Assembly: GCA_016490735.1 (NCBI GenBank)
Contig: JAEMWC010000096.1
Coordinates: forward strand, 405,001-469,000
DNA from: Pachyseris speciosa
Lineage: Eukaryota; Cnidaria; Anthozoa; Scleractinia; Pachyseridae
Direction of reading: 5' to 3'
Length of the DNA stretch: 64,000 nucleotides
The position numbers were made by a program, and so were the translations under genes. Positions 1-20,700 of this stretch are shown here, piece after piece. The notes beneath the pieces are model-generated. The model saw only the letters and a list, made by a program, of their open reading frames with translations. It searched no databases and was not told the DNA's origin. Numbering within the stretch: the stretch's first letter is position 1; every line of letters starts with the position of its first letter.

Positions 1-455
1 TAGAGTGTACATTAACACTGTATTACTCACATCTGTTTTCTCTCAACTGGTAATCTGGAAGCTTTTTCTTCCATTCAGCCACTATATATGTACATGTGAA
101 ATGGAAAACATTGTGTTGAATTTTCAATTTTCAACTGACCAAATAAAAGGAGAACAATACCTGTGTCTATAGCATTGCAATACCCCAATACAAATTTGTT
201 AACTATGTACAGCAGTGGATGGGTGTTTTTTTAAACAATTCTTTTGTTTTTCAATTTGATAATAACACCTAATGAGCTTAAAACTACTTTACAAGCTCAA
301 TAAAATTCTGAACAGATAAAAAGTTCACATAAATACCCCTTACAAAAGGGCATGTTGAATAATGTACCTAACTCCACAACCACCTTGACTACTTTAAAAT
401 TCAAAGGATCCTTTGAAACAATTCCTGTCCAAAGATGTACAGAGAATTTCCAAAG

Positions 456-9390
<8,935 letters not shown>

Positions 9391-9544
9391 ACTCAATATT
9401 CCGTTGTGTAAAACGAAGACTGGACAGAAAAGTTTCCATTACAGAGCAGTTAAGATATGGGATAACATGGACAATGATCTGAAACAGTTACCCCTAAGTA
9501 CATTTAAAAATAAATTTAAAAAGACGCTCATCAGTTCGGCTTAA
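9391..9544 (+). mobile_element. LINE reverse-transcriptase C-terminal remnant
   Basis: The frame ending at TAA 9542-9544 encodes KSFHYRAVKIWDNMDNDLKQ and then LPLSTFKNKFKKTLISSA. This is the typical tail of Jockey/CR1/L2-type LINE ORF2, where a tryptophan-containing motif (W..L) precedes a basic F.K..K..L segment. 5' truncated. Confidence 0.7.
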
Positions 9545-10093
9545 TGCATTGATATTCAACCATCGTTCACTTATGAATATGCATTTTTTTTATCTTATAT
9601 TTTAGTAGTTACCTATTTTAGACTTTTAGATTTTTAGACTTTTTAAAGTAGAATTGTAAGTTGGTATTGAAAAACCCCCTCGGGAATACTAATTAAGTAT
9701 GTATGTATTTTTTATGTATATTGTGTATATTCATGTGTTCTAATCACCGTTATATATCTAACAAATAGATTCCATGTTGCCGTTCGTCTGTTCAGTAATA
9801 GATCACAGATGACGTCAAAATGTGGTAAAAACAAAGAAGTGGCACACGAGCCGCAGGCGAGTGTGTCACTGAACAAAATGCGAGGGAAAAACTTGTTTAT
9901 TTTCACATTTCTGGAAAAATAGTTGCAGTGATGACGTAATCTGCGCATCTCTCCTCTAACAGATCATAGCTAAGAACCAATCACAACGCGCGAACTATTC
10001 ACCTTATTATATAAATATCAGTGGCTAATAATGTTCAATAATGTATGTATGTAGCGTCCTCACACTGCCTACCTCGACTAGCTCTGCTAAATG

Positions 10094-10305
10094 GTGTCGT
10101 TCTGGGTAGTCCCTGGTTCAAGTCCTCGGTCATCCTTGTAAATAGCCAACTGGTTTGCCTCCGACCAGTTGGGATTCTTATCATGTTGAGTTTATTTCAA
10201 TTATTTGTTTCTCACATTGTTTGTATTTGTATCATTGTAATTGTCCCTGAAAAGCCCCGATGGGGAGAGGATAATAAAGTTATTATTTTATTTTATTTTT
10301 TTATT
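10094..10305 (+). mobile_element. 5'-truncated SINE in unit A
   Basis: Body and tail of the tRNA-derived SINE seen in full at 13571-13857 (TCTGGGTAGTCCCTGGTTC, AATAGCCAACTGGTTTGCC, AAAGCCCCGATGGGGAGA, then an ATAAAGTTATTATTTTATTT tail). The tRNA-like head is missing and the body joins CTGCTAAATG directly. Confidence 0.75.
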
Positions 10306-11642
10306 AAATTGATGAGCAGCAGATGTTCCGTTTCAGTCTTTCATATTTGCTCAAACAGTCCCTGCCATTTTCACCAACAGCTTCCCGAGGTCGGTGCTGT
10401 TTGCATGTGGTTCTGACTAACTGTGGCCAGGCGGGGACGATTGTAAAAAAAGTTCAGAGTGGTTCAATAGAGGTTTGACTTTCGGGTGGAATTTAAGAAA
10501 AAAAAGTCGGCGGAAAATCCTCAGGCAGGTGGAGGAAAAATGGCTTGCGAGCTTTCCATAACATGTAGGAGAGATCATACGGTCAGGTAAAATGAAAATA
10601 CCTTACGAAGTCATTTGTAATATAAATGTGCGATTTAGGGGAAAAACAGAGAAATATACGAATGGTAAATCGAGAGTTTGCGAGGCGGCAAAACAAGCTA
10701 TTGGTCTGCGAGTTCAAGGCTTTCTTTGCCTGGTAAAATAAATCGAGATTCCGAGGAGGCTCCCAGCTATAAGCTGACATTGCAACACTCGGTGAAATTT
10801 CGCTCGAATTTTACGAGGTGATAGTTTTTTCAAAGACCATTCGCCATTGACAAATATGAGTTAACATGCAAATTTCCTCTGATTTGCAGTGGCTTTATCG
10901 TGTTGGCCATTTGGTAATCGTTTCAAGGATACGCAGAATTATAAACTGGTAAAAATCTCTGTAATATAAATGAGCACAATGAAAAAGGAAAGATGAACTT
11001 ATCAGTAACTAAAATTACTTTCGACGTGTCGAAGATCCGTCGTAGCAATTAGGTCTAAGCACCGAAGATCCGTTATTTTTATTATTTCAAAGAACGTTTC
11101 ATAGTGCGGGAATAATATCTATAGCAAACCCCGAGAGCTTTATTTTGACTAATAAATAAGAAAAAACACATCTTATCTTGGACTGAAAATGCCAGAAGAA
11201 ATGGACTGATTCCCCATTCGATTTCCGTTTATTCGTATCATCGTTGATTTTGCTAAATAATACCTTTGAAAAATTGAAAATTGAAAGGGTTAAAAGTTGA
11301 CAATGGCTTTTGAAAAAATGTATTAGGACGTTTCGGTTGCTGCTACCTTACAGCAGCAACAAAAACGTCTTTGCATAGTTTGTTTTGAAATTCAACCCTT
11401 TCGATTTTTTACCGCTGAAAGACATTCGTCATTTCATTTGTACATGATTTATTACAAAAGTTGATGTACATTTAAGTTTTGGCTCAAGGATTTTCAGTTT
11501 ACCCACCAAGTCATTTGTCTTTTGGATTTTACTAATATCTCAACGTTTAGAAAATTACCATTAGAATATTTCAAATCACCTGCCAGTGTTGTCGACATAC
11601 ATAGTCGGCCCACGCACATAACTCGTGTTCCGGTCACCATCG

Positions 11643-11726
11643 CGACCTCGTTCCCAGGGTCTCCCCTTCTCCCCCCACCCCACCACCAAGGGACGGGAAG
11701 AGGCGAGACCCTGGGAACGAGGCTGC
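11643..11726. repeat. Short palindromic repeat CCTCGTTCCCAGGGTCTC
   Basis: Arms CCTCGTTCCCAGGGTCTC and GAGACCCTGGGAACGAGG enclose a C-rich centre. The copy in unit B is at about 15192-15272, and a diverged member is at 22543-22618. Confidence 0.8.
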
Positions 11727-12217
11727 ACTGACTCTTGCAAAAGTATAACAAACTATTACAACTAAGTTTTTGTTCGCAAAATGCATCAGAAATTGCCATT
11801 AGTCCCCTTTTCGTTCGTCGGCTTCAGCTGAAATTCAAGTAATGACATATTTGCTCGCTAAAGTTCAGTAGAGAAATCATTTGAAGTGCGATTGACACAC
11901 CAATGTTGATTTAACGAGGCTGACAGCCGCACGGTGTCAGGAGATATCGCCGGACAAGAAGAATTAACGGCGTTACTTATTACTACCTGTCATTTCGAAC
12001 AGTTTAGTTTAAACTGGGGACTTATCAATGTGGTGCTCTCCATCAAGTCCACGGGACCTCAGACGGAGAGCACTTTTCGCAGGATGTTGGCAGAGCCAAG
12101 AAGAAGGCGAGGAAGCGCAGACCATGTTCTGTACGGTCTCTGTTGTGTTGTTATGCTTGAACGGTTATTCCAATACCGTCTTAGTGACACTTGAAGTTGT
12201 TTGGTATGAAGCCTAGC

Positions 12218-12805
12218 CAGGAGGACCCAACGACAAGCAAGTTTCGGTAGATATCTGTTCGGTGGAGGCTAATTCGCCTTGGGACTTCGGCGTCGAATAA
12301 TGAGTGCACTCGGATTTTCGTAGCCAAAACGTGTCCTAAAAGATTCGCAATTGGGAAATTATAGCCCCCGAGGTTTTCAGAAAGGTCGTAATTGCTGTTT
12401 TTGGCAGTCAGAAACATCAGCTAGCATTTTCGGAAAGGAAATAGTTCCCTAGAAAGTTCGTGGAAGTTTCATTTCAGCTTGAATTTTCTCAAAGGAAGAT
12501 TTTGTTCCCTAACATTTTCGGGCAATTAAAATTTCAGCTAGGGAATCCGAACAGATGAACTTCTTCTAGCTTACGAAAACACCACTTTAAACAGACTTCA
12601 AACACCACAAGGTATTTAAAATTGCCTTTCTACAGCTTTTGGTTGATTTGGCACCTGGTGGGGGAGTACTCCCTCAAATGGGCTATATAGGTATGTGCGG
12701 CCCCAAAGGGTATGGTTTTTTAGCTGTTTAGGCCTGAAATAGGGTATCGATTTTGACCATTTTGGTCTGAAATAGGGTATGGTTTGTGCACTCTAGCCTT
12801 GATTT
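12218..12805 (+). mobile_element. Truncated copy of CAGGGGCACCCAACG transposon (unit A)
   Basis: Starts CAGGAGGACCCAACGA after CCTAGC and runs through GTTTCGG, TAATTCGCCTTGGG and AAAATTTCAGCTAGGG to TTTTGGTTGATTTGG. Its right end is lost at the A/B junction. Paralogues are at 16159-16984 and 56983-59757. Confidence 0.7.
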
Positions 12806-13481
12806 GATTTTATTATATAAATATCAATGGCTAATAATGTTCAATAATGTATGTATGTAGCGTCCTCACACTGCCTACCTCGACTAGCTCTGCTAAATGT
12901 AGGCATGTGTGCAAGTCTATAGTCTCCTTTTAATTAATAAGATTGTTGTTGTCGTCGTTGTTGTTTGATTTTTAGTCTTGCAGTGTACTTTACCCTCGGA
13001 ATAAACCGTCTGCGATAGCACCAGTGTTTGCAAATAACTTAATATCCTTTTCTTGGCTCCTTCACTTGTAAAACAAGAGACATCGCCTCCGTCCGCGAAT
13101 TTTGAATCTAAGGTCAGCGGTGTGCAACTGCAATAACCAGCGCTTCATTTGGATACAGTCGAACCTAATCTCGTACCCAGATCTCGGCCGTGGGAGATGT
13201 GGGTAAGAGATAAAGTCGAACCTCCGCTTGCGAACGTCTTCTACAAGCGGACATCCAAACGATCCTGTCAGTCCACTTCCGGGAGGATTAAACTTGACGG
13301 CAGATCGACTGCCTTGTAGATTCGCTCCACGCCTCCCAAGTGGATCCGAACCGACAACACCCCTTCATTCAACATCTCCAACCACGGAAAAATAATTTTC
13401 TGAGGTGTTCAAAAATGATGCCCGATTAAAACTAAAAGAATTAATAGCCATAACAAGCCACCTGCAAAATGGTCTGCTTCT

Positions 13482-13482
<1 letters not shown>

Positions 13483-13521
<39 letters not shown>
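13483..13521. repeat. (GT)n microsatellite
   Basis: An uninterrupted GT run of about 19 units, present only in unit B. Confidence 0.95.
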
Positions 13522-13522
<1 letters not shown>

Positions 13523-13570
13523 CCTCATGAAATAAGTGAATGAGGACGGAAGTGACAGGTCCGTTACAGG

Positions 13571-13857
13571 AGGCAGGAGTGGCCGAGCGGTTAGGACGCT
13601 GGATTTCAATGCGGTTGTCCCGGGTTCAAATCCCGCTCTGGCCGCTAGCTGGTGTTGTTCTGGGTAGTCCCTGGTTCAAGTCCTCGGTCATCCTTGTAAA
13701 TAGCCAACTGGTTTGCCTCCGACCAGTTGGGATTCTTATCATGTTGAGTTTATTTCAATTATTTGTTTCTCAAATTGTTTGTATTTGTATCATTATCCCT
13801 GAAAAGCCCCGATGGGGAGAAGATAATAAAGTTATTATTTTATTTTATTTTTTTATT
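13571..13857 (+). mobile_element. Full-length tRNA-derived SINE
   Basis: The head resembles a Leu/Ser-type tRNA with a box A (GTGGCCGAGCGGTTAGGAC) and box B (GGGTTCAAATCCC). It is followed by a unique body containing CCAACTGGTTTGCCTCCGACC and ends in a (T)TATT-rich tail. The body joined to the tRNA-like part shows this is a pol III retroposon, not a tRNA gene. Confidence 0.8.
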
Positions 13858-15412
13858 AAATTGATGAGCAGCAGATGTTCCGTTTCAGTCTTTCATATTT
13901 GCTCAAACAGTCCCTGCCATTTTCACCAACAGCTTCCCGAGGTCGGTGCTGTTTGCATATGGTTCTGACTAACTGTGGCCAGGCGGGGACGATTGTAAAA
14001 AAAGTTCAGAGTGGTTCAATAGAGGTTTGACTTTCGGGTGGAATTTAAGAAAAAAAAGTCGGCGGAAAATCCTCAGGCAGGTGGAGGAAAAATGGCTTGC
14101 GAGCTTTCCATAACATGTAGGAGAGATCACACGGTCAGGTAAAATGAAAATACCTTACGAAGTCATTTGTAATATAAATGTGCGATTTAGGGGAAAAACA
14201 GAGAAATATACGAATGGTAAATCGAGAGTTTGCGAGGCGGCAAAACAAGCTATTGGTCTGCGAGTTCAAGGCTTTCTTTGCCTGGTAAAATAAATCGAGA
14301 TTCCGAGGAGGCTCCCAGCTATAAGCTGACACTGCAACACTCGGTGAAATTTCGCTCGAATTTTACGAGGTGATAGTTTTTTCAATGACCATTCGCCATT
14401 GACAAATATGAGTTAACATGCAAATTTCCTCTGATTTGCAGTGGCTTTATCGTGTTGGCCATTTGGTAAACGTTTAAAGGATACGCAGAATTATAAACTG
14501 GTAAAAATCTCTGTTATGTAAATAAGCGCAATGAAAAAGGAAAGATGAGCTTATCAGCAACTAAAATTACTTTCGACGTGTCGAAGATCCGTCGTAGCAA
14601 TTACATACTAGGTCTAAGCACCGAAGATCCGTTATTTTTATTATTTCAAAGAACGTTTCATAGTGCGGGAATAATATCTATAGCAAACCCCGAGAGCTTC
14701 AAGTTGACTAATAAATAAGAAAAAACACATCTTATCTTGGACTGAAAATGCCAGAAGAAATGGACTGATTCCCCTTCCGATTTCCGTTTATTCGTATCAT
14801 CGTTGATTTTGCTAAATAATACCTTTGAAAAATTGAAAATTGAAAGGGTTAAAAGTTGACAATGGCTTTTGAAAAAAATGGATTAGGACGTTTCGGTTGC
14901 TGCTACCTTAAAGCAGCAACAAAAACGTCTTTACATAGTTTGTTTTGAAAAATTTCAACCCTTTCGATTTTTTTACCGCTGAAAGACATTCGTCATTTCA
15001 TTTGTACATGATTTATTACAAAAGTTGATGTACATTTAAGTTTTGGCTCAAGGATTTTCTGTTTACCCACCAAGTCATTTGTCTTTTCGATTTTACTAAT
15101 ATCTCAAGGTTTAGAAAATTACCATCAGAATATTTGAAATCACCTGCCAGTGTTGTCGGCCCACGCACATAACTCGTGTTCCGGTCGTGACCGACCTCGT
15201 TCCCAGGGTCTCCCCTTCTCCCCCCACCCCACCACCAGGGACAGGAAGAGGAGAGACCCTGGGAACGAGGCTGCACTGACTTGACTTTCAAAAGTATAAC
15301 AAACTATTACAACTAAGTTTTTGTTCGCAAAATGGATCAGAAATTGCCATTAGTCCCCTTTTCGTTCGTCGGCTTCAGCTGAAATTCAAGTAATGACATA
15401 TTTGCTCGCTTA

Positions 15413-15799
15413 AGCCCCGGCTACACGTTGTAACATTGTTAGAAGAACGCGTCCCAACATTGTTGTAAGAACGCTTCAAACAATGTTGGATACGCATACA
15501 ACATTGTCGCAAACACGTCGCTTCGGGTTTTTGACTTAAACAATTATTAGGCTTTCGGACTGGAGACTGGGTCCTTAACTCTAATTAGTCTTTGCAAGAC
15601 CTTTGCAATACGACATTGTTGAAAGGGCGGTTACACGCTTCAACATTTGTTGTATGTTGGAGAAAATGTTTGATCGAAATCAAAACATTCTTCCAACAAA
15701 AAATGTTGAACAAACGTCAGCAAACATGCATGCTACACGTTCTAACATTGTTCATCCAACAAATGTTTTATAACAATGTTTAAACGTGTAGCCGGGGCT
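15413..15799. mobile_element. 387 nt MITE with 3-bp TTA target duplication
   Basis: Terminal inverted repeats AGCCCCGGCTACACGTT and AACGTGTAGCCGGGGCT are flanked by TTA at 15410-15412 and 15800-15802. Unit A has the empty site (CTCGCTAAAGTTCAG). A 3-bp T(A/T)A target is typical of PIF/Harbinger elements. The interior is built of repeated CAACATTGTT words on both strands. Confidence 0.85.
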
Positions 15800-16158
15800 T
15801 TAAGTTCAGTAGAGAAATCATTTGAAGTGCGATTGACACACCAGTGTTGATTTAACGAGGCTGACAGCCGCACGGTGTCAGGAGATATCGCCGGACAAAA
15901 AGAATTAACGGCGTTACTTATTATTATCTGTCATTTTGCACAGTTTAGTTTAAACTGGGGACTTATCAATGTGGTGCTCTCCATCAAGTCCACGGGACCT
16001 CAGACGGAGAGCACTTTTCGCAGGATGTTGGCAGAGCCAAGAAGAAGGCGAGGAAGCGCAGACCATGTTCTGTACGGTCTCTGTTGTGTTGTTATGCTTG
16101 AACGGTTATTCCAATACCGTCTTAGTGACACTTGAAGTTGTTTGGTATGAAGCCTAGC

Positions 16159-16984
16159 CAGGAGGACCCAACGACAAGCAAGTTTCGGTAGATACCTGTT
16201 CGGTGGAGGCTAATTCGCCTTGGGACTTCGGCGTCGATTGATGAGTGCACTTGGATTTTCGTTGCCAAAACGTGGCCTTAAAGATTCGCAATTGGGAAAT
16301 TATAGCCCCCGAGGTTTTCAGAAAGGTCGTAATTGCTGTTTTTGGCAGTAAGAAACGTCAGCTAGCATTTTCGAAAAGGAAATAGTTCCCTAGAAAGTTC
16401 GTGGAAGGTTCATTTCAGCTTGAATTTCCTCAAAGGAAGATTTTGTTCCCTAACATTTTCGGGCAATTAAAATTTCAGCTAGGGAATCCGAACAGATGAA
16501 CTTCTTCTAGCTTATGAAAACACCACTTTAAACAGACTTCAAACACCACAAGGTATTTAAAAATGCCTTTCTACAGCTTTTGGTTGATTTGGCTCCCCGG
16601 TGGGGGAGTACTCCCTCAAATGGGCTATATAGGTATGTGCGGCCCCAAAGGGTATGGTTTTTGAGCTGTTTAGGTCTGAAATAGGGTATCGATTTTGACC
16701 ATTTTGGTCTGAAATAGGGTATGGTTTGTCCACTCTAGTCTTGAATTGGGTATGTTTCTTAGAAGAAGCTTCTTTTTCACCATTAGACGATAAGACCATC
16801 AACAAAAGCCCTTCTTTTTTGTCTTTTAATTATATTGGCGCCAACCGTGTAAGTAAAATTGGTCTGAAATAGGGTATCGAAATTTTTGGTCAGGTCTGAA
16901 ATAGGGTAGGGAAAATCTCAGATTTTGGTCCACCCAATTTTTCTGGGAGTATTCCCCCCGGGTTTGGCTCGTTGGGTGCCCCTG
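16159..16984 (+). mobile_element. CAGGGGCACCCAACG transposon, copy in unit B
   Basis: The left end CAGGAGGACCCAACGA and the right end TCGTTGGGTGCCCCTG are flanked by CCTAGC on both sides (16153-16158, 16985-16990). It is interrupted by a second element at 16596-16962. Non-autonomous. The 6-7 bp target duplication could fit Dada or P superfamilies; assignment open. Confidence 0.75.
16596..16962. mobile_element. Nested element with GGGTATGGTTT phrases
   Basis: Flanked by an 8-bp duplication TTTGGCTC (16588-16595, 16963-16970). Ends CCCCGGTGGGGGAGTACTCC and GGGAGTATTCCCCCCGGG. The interior repeats the phrase TGGTCTGAAATAGGGTAT. Eight bp fits a hAT-type insertion. Related sequence lies at 12650-12805, 29048-29800 and 55640-55690. 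Confidence 0.7.
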
Positions 16985-17254
16985 CCTAGCGCCCCAATCA
17001 CAACGGGAACAATTGTTGTTCTCTTGTTCCATAATCTAGCAATCTCGGAACTCTGAATAGTTTTCAATCTTCACGTATTCCTTTCTTTCGATATTATGGT
17101 CGCCGGGAAGAGCCACGTCAATGATTTGGCATGTCCCAGCTTCCTTGTCTACAGCAATAATGTCTGGTCTCCGGTGTTCTATCACCCTGTCAGTTTTGAT
17201 GTTCAGTTAAATCCCATCTCTCCTTCAGTTAAATCCAATCCCATATTGATTTTA

Positions 17255-17437
17255 CAATAAAATTTCCTCACCTTAACTCCTCTATAGTTCTTTTTGTGTC
17301 CTGTCTGGTTTCTAGGTCGATTTGTGGCGAGAGAAACTGTTGGAAAGTAAACTCCACGAAATCGCCACAAATCGACCTAGAAACCAGACAGGACGCAAAA
17401 GGAACCATAGAGGAGTTAAGGTGAGGAAATTTTATTG
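17255..17437. repeat. Hairpin element with ~70-bp arms
   Basis: Arms run from CAATAAAATTTCCTCACC to the centre and back as GGTGAGGAAATTTTATTG, with only a few mismatches and a short loop near 17337-17361. Located about 320 nt upstream of the proposed first exon of the Dispatched-like gene. Confidence 0.85.
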
Positions 17438-17758
17438 AAAAATCATTCCTAATTTTGCCTTCAAATTCGAAACAATTTCCCCCATACAAATCCTTATAAT
17501 TTCGCCATTACGCAAAGGTCATGCATGTTGATGTTCAAATTACGTGACGAGCCTTGGTAACTTGTGGTTTGTCCGCCCCACCCTCTCGGCCCATTTTTCC
17601 CGCGGCCAAGGCACAAATCTCGTAAACCCCATAGAAACGCTTGCTACGGCGGATATGAGGTTGTCTCCTGCGCAGCCGTTCTTTGTGCCAGATACCAGAT
17701 ATTTAATAGGTGATTTCGTGGTAAAGTATACCGAACAATTTGTGGTGCCACAGAAAAG

Positions 17759-20700
17759 ATGGGCAAAGTGGCGATTAGTTGTTCTGGAAAGTTAAGGTAG
17801 GCGCTTCGGTTTTCCATTGACCCTAATGTTGACACATCTGTTCATGACATCGAGATCGCTTTTTATTGTCTTTTTACGTACTAAGATTCAGAAAATCGTA
17901 CGACATCTATTATTACCCTAAAGTTATGTCATAATAATAATCACTTTATTTAAGTCTCAAATGTATTTAGCCGAGCACAGATGCTCTACTAATTGGGGAG
18001 ACTAAATCAAATCAACTCTAAGTAAATCAAATCAAATCAAATGTTGGCTTTTGGCGAGAGGGGAAAACCGGAGTACCCGGAGAAAAACCTCTCGGAGCAG
18101 AGTAGAGAACCAACAAACTCAGCCCACTTATGACCGGGACACATTGATGGAAGGCGAGCGCTCTCACCACTGCGCCAACTCTGCTCCCTAAAAAAATCTT
18201 GCAACCTGGAAAAAGGAGGAAACGAATGTGGTGGGGGAAAGTGAAAGCTGAAATGGCGTCTTGACAATTTGTTTTGCGAACGGCTGAACGGATACCGGCC
18301 AAACTAAACAGTGACGCTAACTTACGAACATGGAAATAAAACTCGTTGAGAATGATAATTGAAACTATGGGGTAATCGGTCAAGTCATTCTAGTTTTCTG
18401 GATTCCAATAGACATGTACATAAGACTGCCCGATGGCCGCGAAAGCGATTGTGGGATTGTCTGAGCCGGGGCGGGGGAGGGTGGGGGAGGGATCGTATTG
18501 CTTTAAATAATCCCAAAATCATAATCCCTTCTAAACTTGACATTTGATGAATTTTAAAGGAATAAAAATTGTGGAATTGCTGGAAAAAAATTTCACCATA
18601 CATACCGTTAAAGTAGTTAATCATCACTATAACAAATTCCCAAATCTGATTGGCGATCATCAGCTATGATTTTAGCAGTAATTGGACAGTGTGTATGTCA
18701 TGCCTAAGTACTTGTACAGTACGTGCCATTGTGCATGCTGCAAGAGGACAGTTGCACTTTAATACACTCTTTTATATGCATCCTGTATATTTGAAGACTG
18801 TTGTTTGTTTTTATCCAAACAATTTTACCTTATGTCTTCCTTCTTTTGTTATAGGTACGATTAATTATTGGTAGCAGGACCTAATGTTGTACAATTCAGT
18901 CTGTAATCATACTCGTAATGAAACAAATTGGTCTGTGGTCAGAACTAATTCTGCATCCTTTTAAGAGTGAAATCTGGTACAAAATGCATCCTCTCCTCTG
19001 TTTGAAAATATCAGAAAAATATTAAGAAGACATTGGTTACTTTCTTATAATATCAACTTCTTCCAGTCTCACTTGGTAGAGACAAAAATCAAAACAGTGG
19101 TTGTCTTCATTGCTCTTGATATTTTCTGCCACCTTCAAAGGTTTGTTTATTTGTCATCCAGCTATGGTGATACTTGGTTAACGAGAAATTTTATTTTGTT
19201 ACACAGATTTACCAAGCATGACTTGATTGCCCTGTGCCTGGCCATTTTTATCCCAGTGACTGCTATAGTGCTTACTATGGTTTCAATTCTGCCAGCATTA
19301 GGAGGACCTCCACTACCCAGCTTTACAGAACCCACAAAAGTAAATACAGTTTCTTATTGTTATATAGTTACTCAGGTCTAATAGTCAGCCACCTGGCCTT
19401 AGCATTAATGAGAAATACAACATATAATCTTTGCATAAGATTTTTGCAATAGAATTAAGCCATCAGAATTTCTTGAGAGGAAATTGAAATGGTTTGATAT
19501 ACTTGTAAATCATTGCCTTATCATTTCTAGGGATTTGAACCCAGAGGCACGGAGCTGAGTGACCAGATCGTGACTTATTGCAATTTCAAAACAGCCCTGC
19601 ACAGAACATTGTTGGAAACACCTCCAAGAACAGGCAAGCATAAACGTCGCTCAGTGCAAGGCTCACCTCAACCTCCTCTCAGGTTTGCAGACTATGTAAC
19701 AAAATCCATGGTGTTTGTCTACAAAGCCTCAAACCCTGATGAAAACATGTTTGAGGCAAGGAAGCTTAAAACTGTTTGTGCCATGGATAATGATATAATA
19801 CGATCAAATCCATCTTTTCAACAAAACTGCTATACATTTTCTGATGGATCACATTGTTATGCAAGCTGGTCTCTTGGAAATTATGTTGCACTGCTCAACA
19901 ACCGCAAAACCTGTCAAGATATAACTGATGATGATGTGATGAAGGTAAAAAATCTTTTGCAGAGGTGCTACTTTTACTTTATCAAGGAAACTCTCAAAAC
20001 TACCTGCAAATATCCAGATGCATCAAGGAATGAAACAGTCAGCTCCAACTGCCCGTCTGTTCCAGCAGAATGCATCAACCACACTGCTGTGTACAACATC
20101 TTCCAGTACCTTGTTGACAACCAGTTCATGAGTTCTTCAAATAATGCTTTTCTAAAATACACGCTATCCAATCTACCAGTGCAATACAATGTCGATTTGT
20201 TTTACGAGGAGATGTACAAAAACTTAAAGGACACTACACACATCAAAGATGGTGTTGAATTAGCTGCATTCCAGTTTTGGGACTTTAAGTTTGACCAATT
20301 CAGCAAAGGTCTTTTTGTTGAAATCATCTTCCCAGCACTTGCAATGATAGTTGTGTTTTGTGTCATGTGGTTTTTCCTGGGTTCCTTTATTCTCACTTTC
20401 TGTGGCCTCTTCTGTGTAATTTATGCGATTGGCCTTTCATATTTTCTGTACAATATTGTGTTCAGCATGGATTTTTTTCCTTTTCTCAATGTCCTTACAT
20501 TTGTCTTTTTGGTGGGAATTGGAGCAGATGATGCATTTGTTTACTATGACATATGGAGGCAGACACGGGCTGCAAACCCAAATGCAAACATCATGCAACT
20601 GACATTGAAGACTTTGCGATATGCTGCATTGTCTATGTTGGTAACAAGTTTGACAACAGCATCAGCCTTTTTCGCTGGAATATCTTCATCTATTACAGCC

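Larger units (their letters stand above)
10004..12809 (+). repeat. Tandem duplication, unit A
   Basis: Unit A begins TTATTATATAAATATCAGTGG and is repeated from 12810 as unit B. From 10094 to about 12805 it matches 13654-16744 with only scattered substitutions. It lacks the ~750 nt present in B at 12900-13650. No gene is recognised; the identical 65-aa minus frames at 10583-10780 and 14135-14332 only reflect the duplication. Confidence 0.85.
12810..16745 (+). repeat. Tandem duplication, unit B
   Basis: Second copy of the unit starting at 10004. Besides shared sequence it contains 12900-13650 (a GT microsatellite and the SINE head) and a 387 nt transposon at 15413-15799 absent from unit A. Non-coding as far as can be seen. 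Confidence 0.85.

Noticed and set aside
11330..11380. Regulatory RNA hairpin GTTGCTGCT...AGCAGCAAC
   Set aside because: A ~10-bp stem in non-coding duplicated sequence; no family match and no other support.
11934..12194. 86-aa protein duplicated at 15875-16135
   Set aside because: Conserved only because the whole unit is duplicated; alternative frames are equally open and no domain is seen.
13573..13645. tRNA gene (Leu/Ser-like)
   Set aside because: Boxes A and B are present, but the sequence continues into a SINE body shared with 10094-10305 and the acceptor stem does not close.
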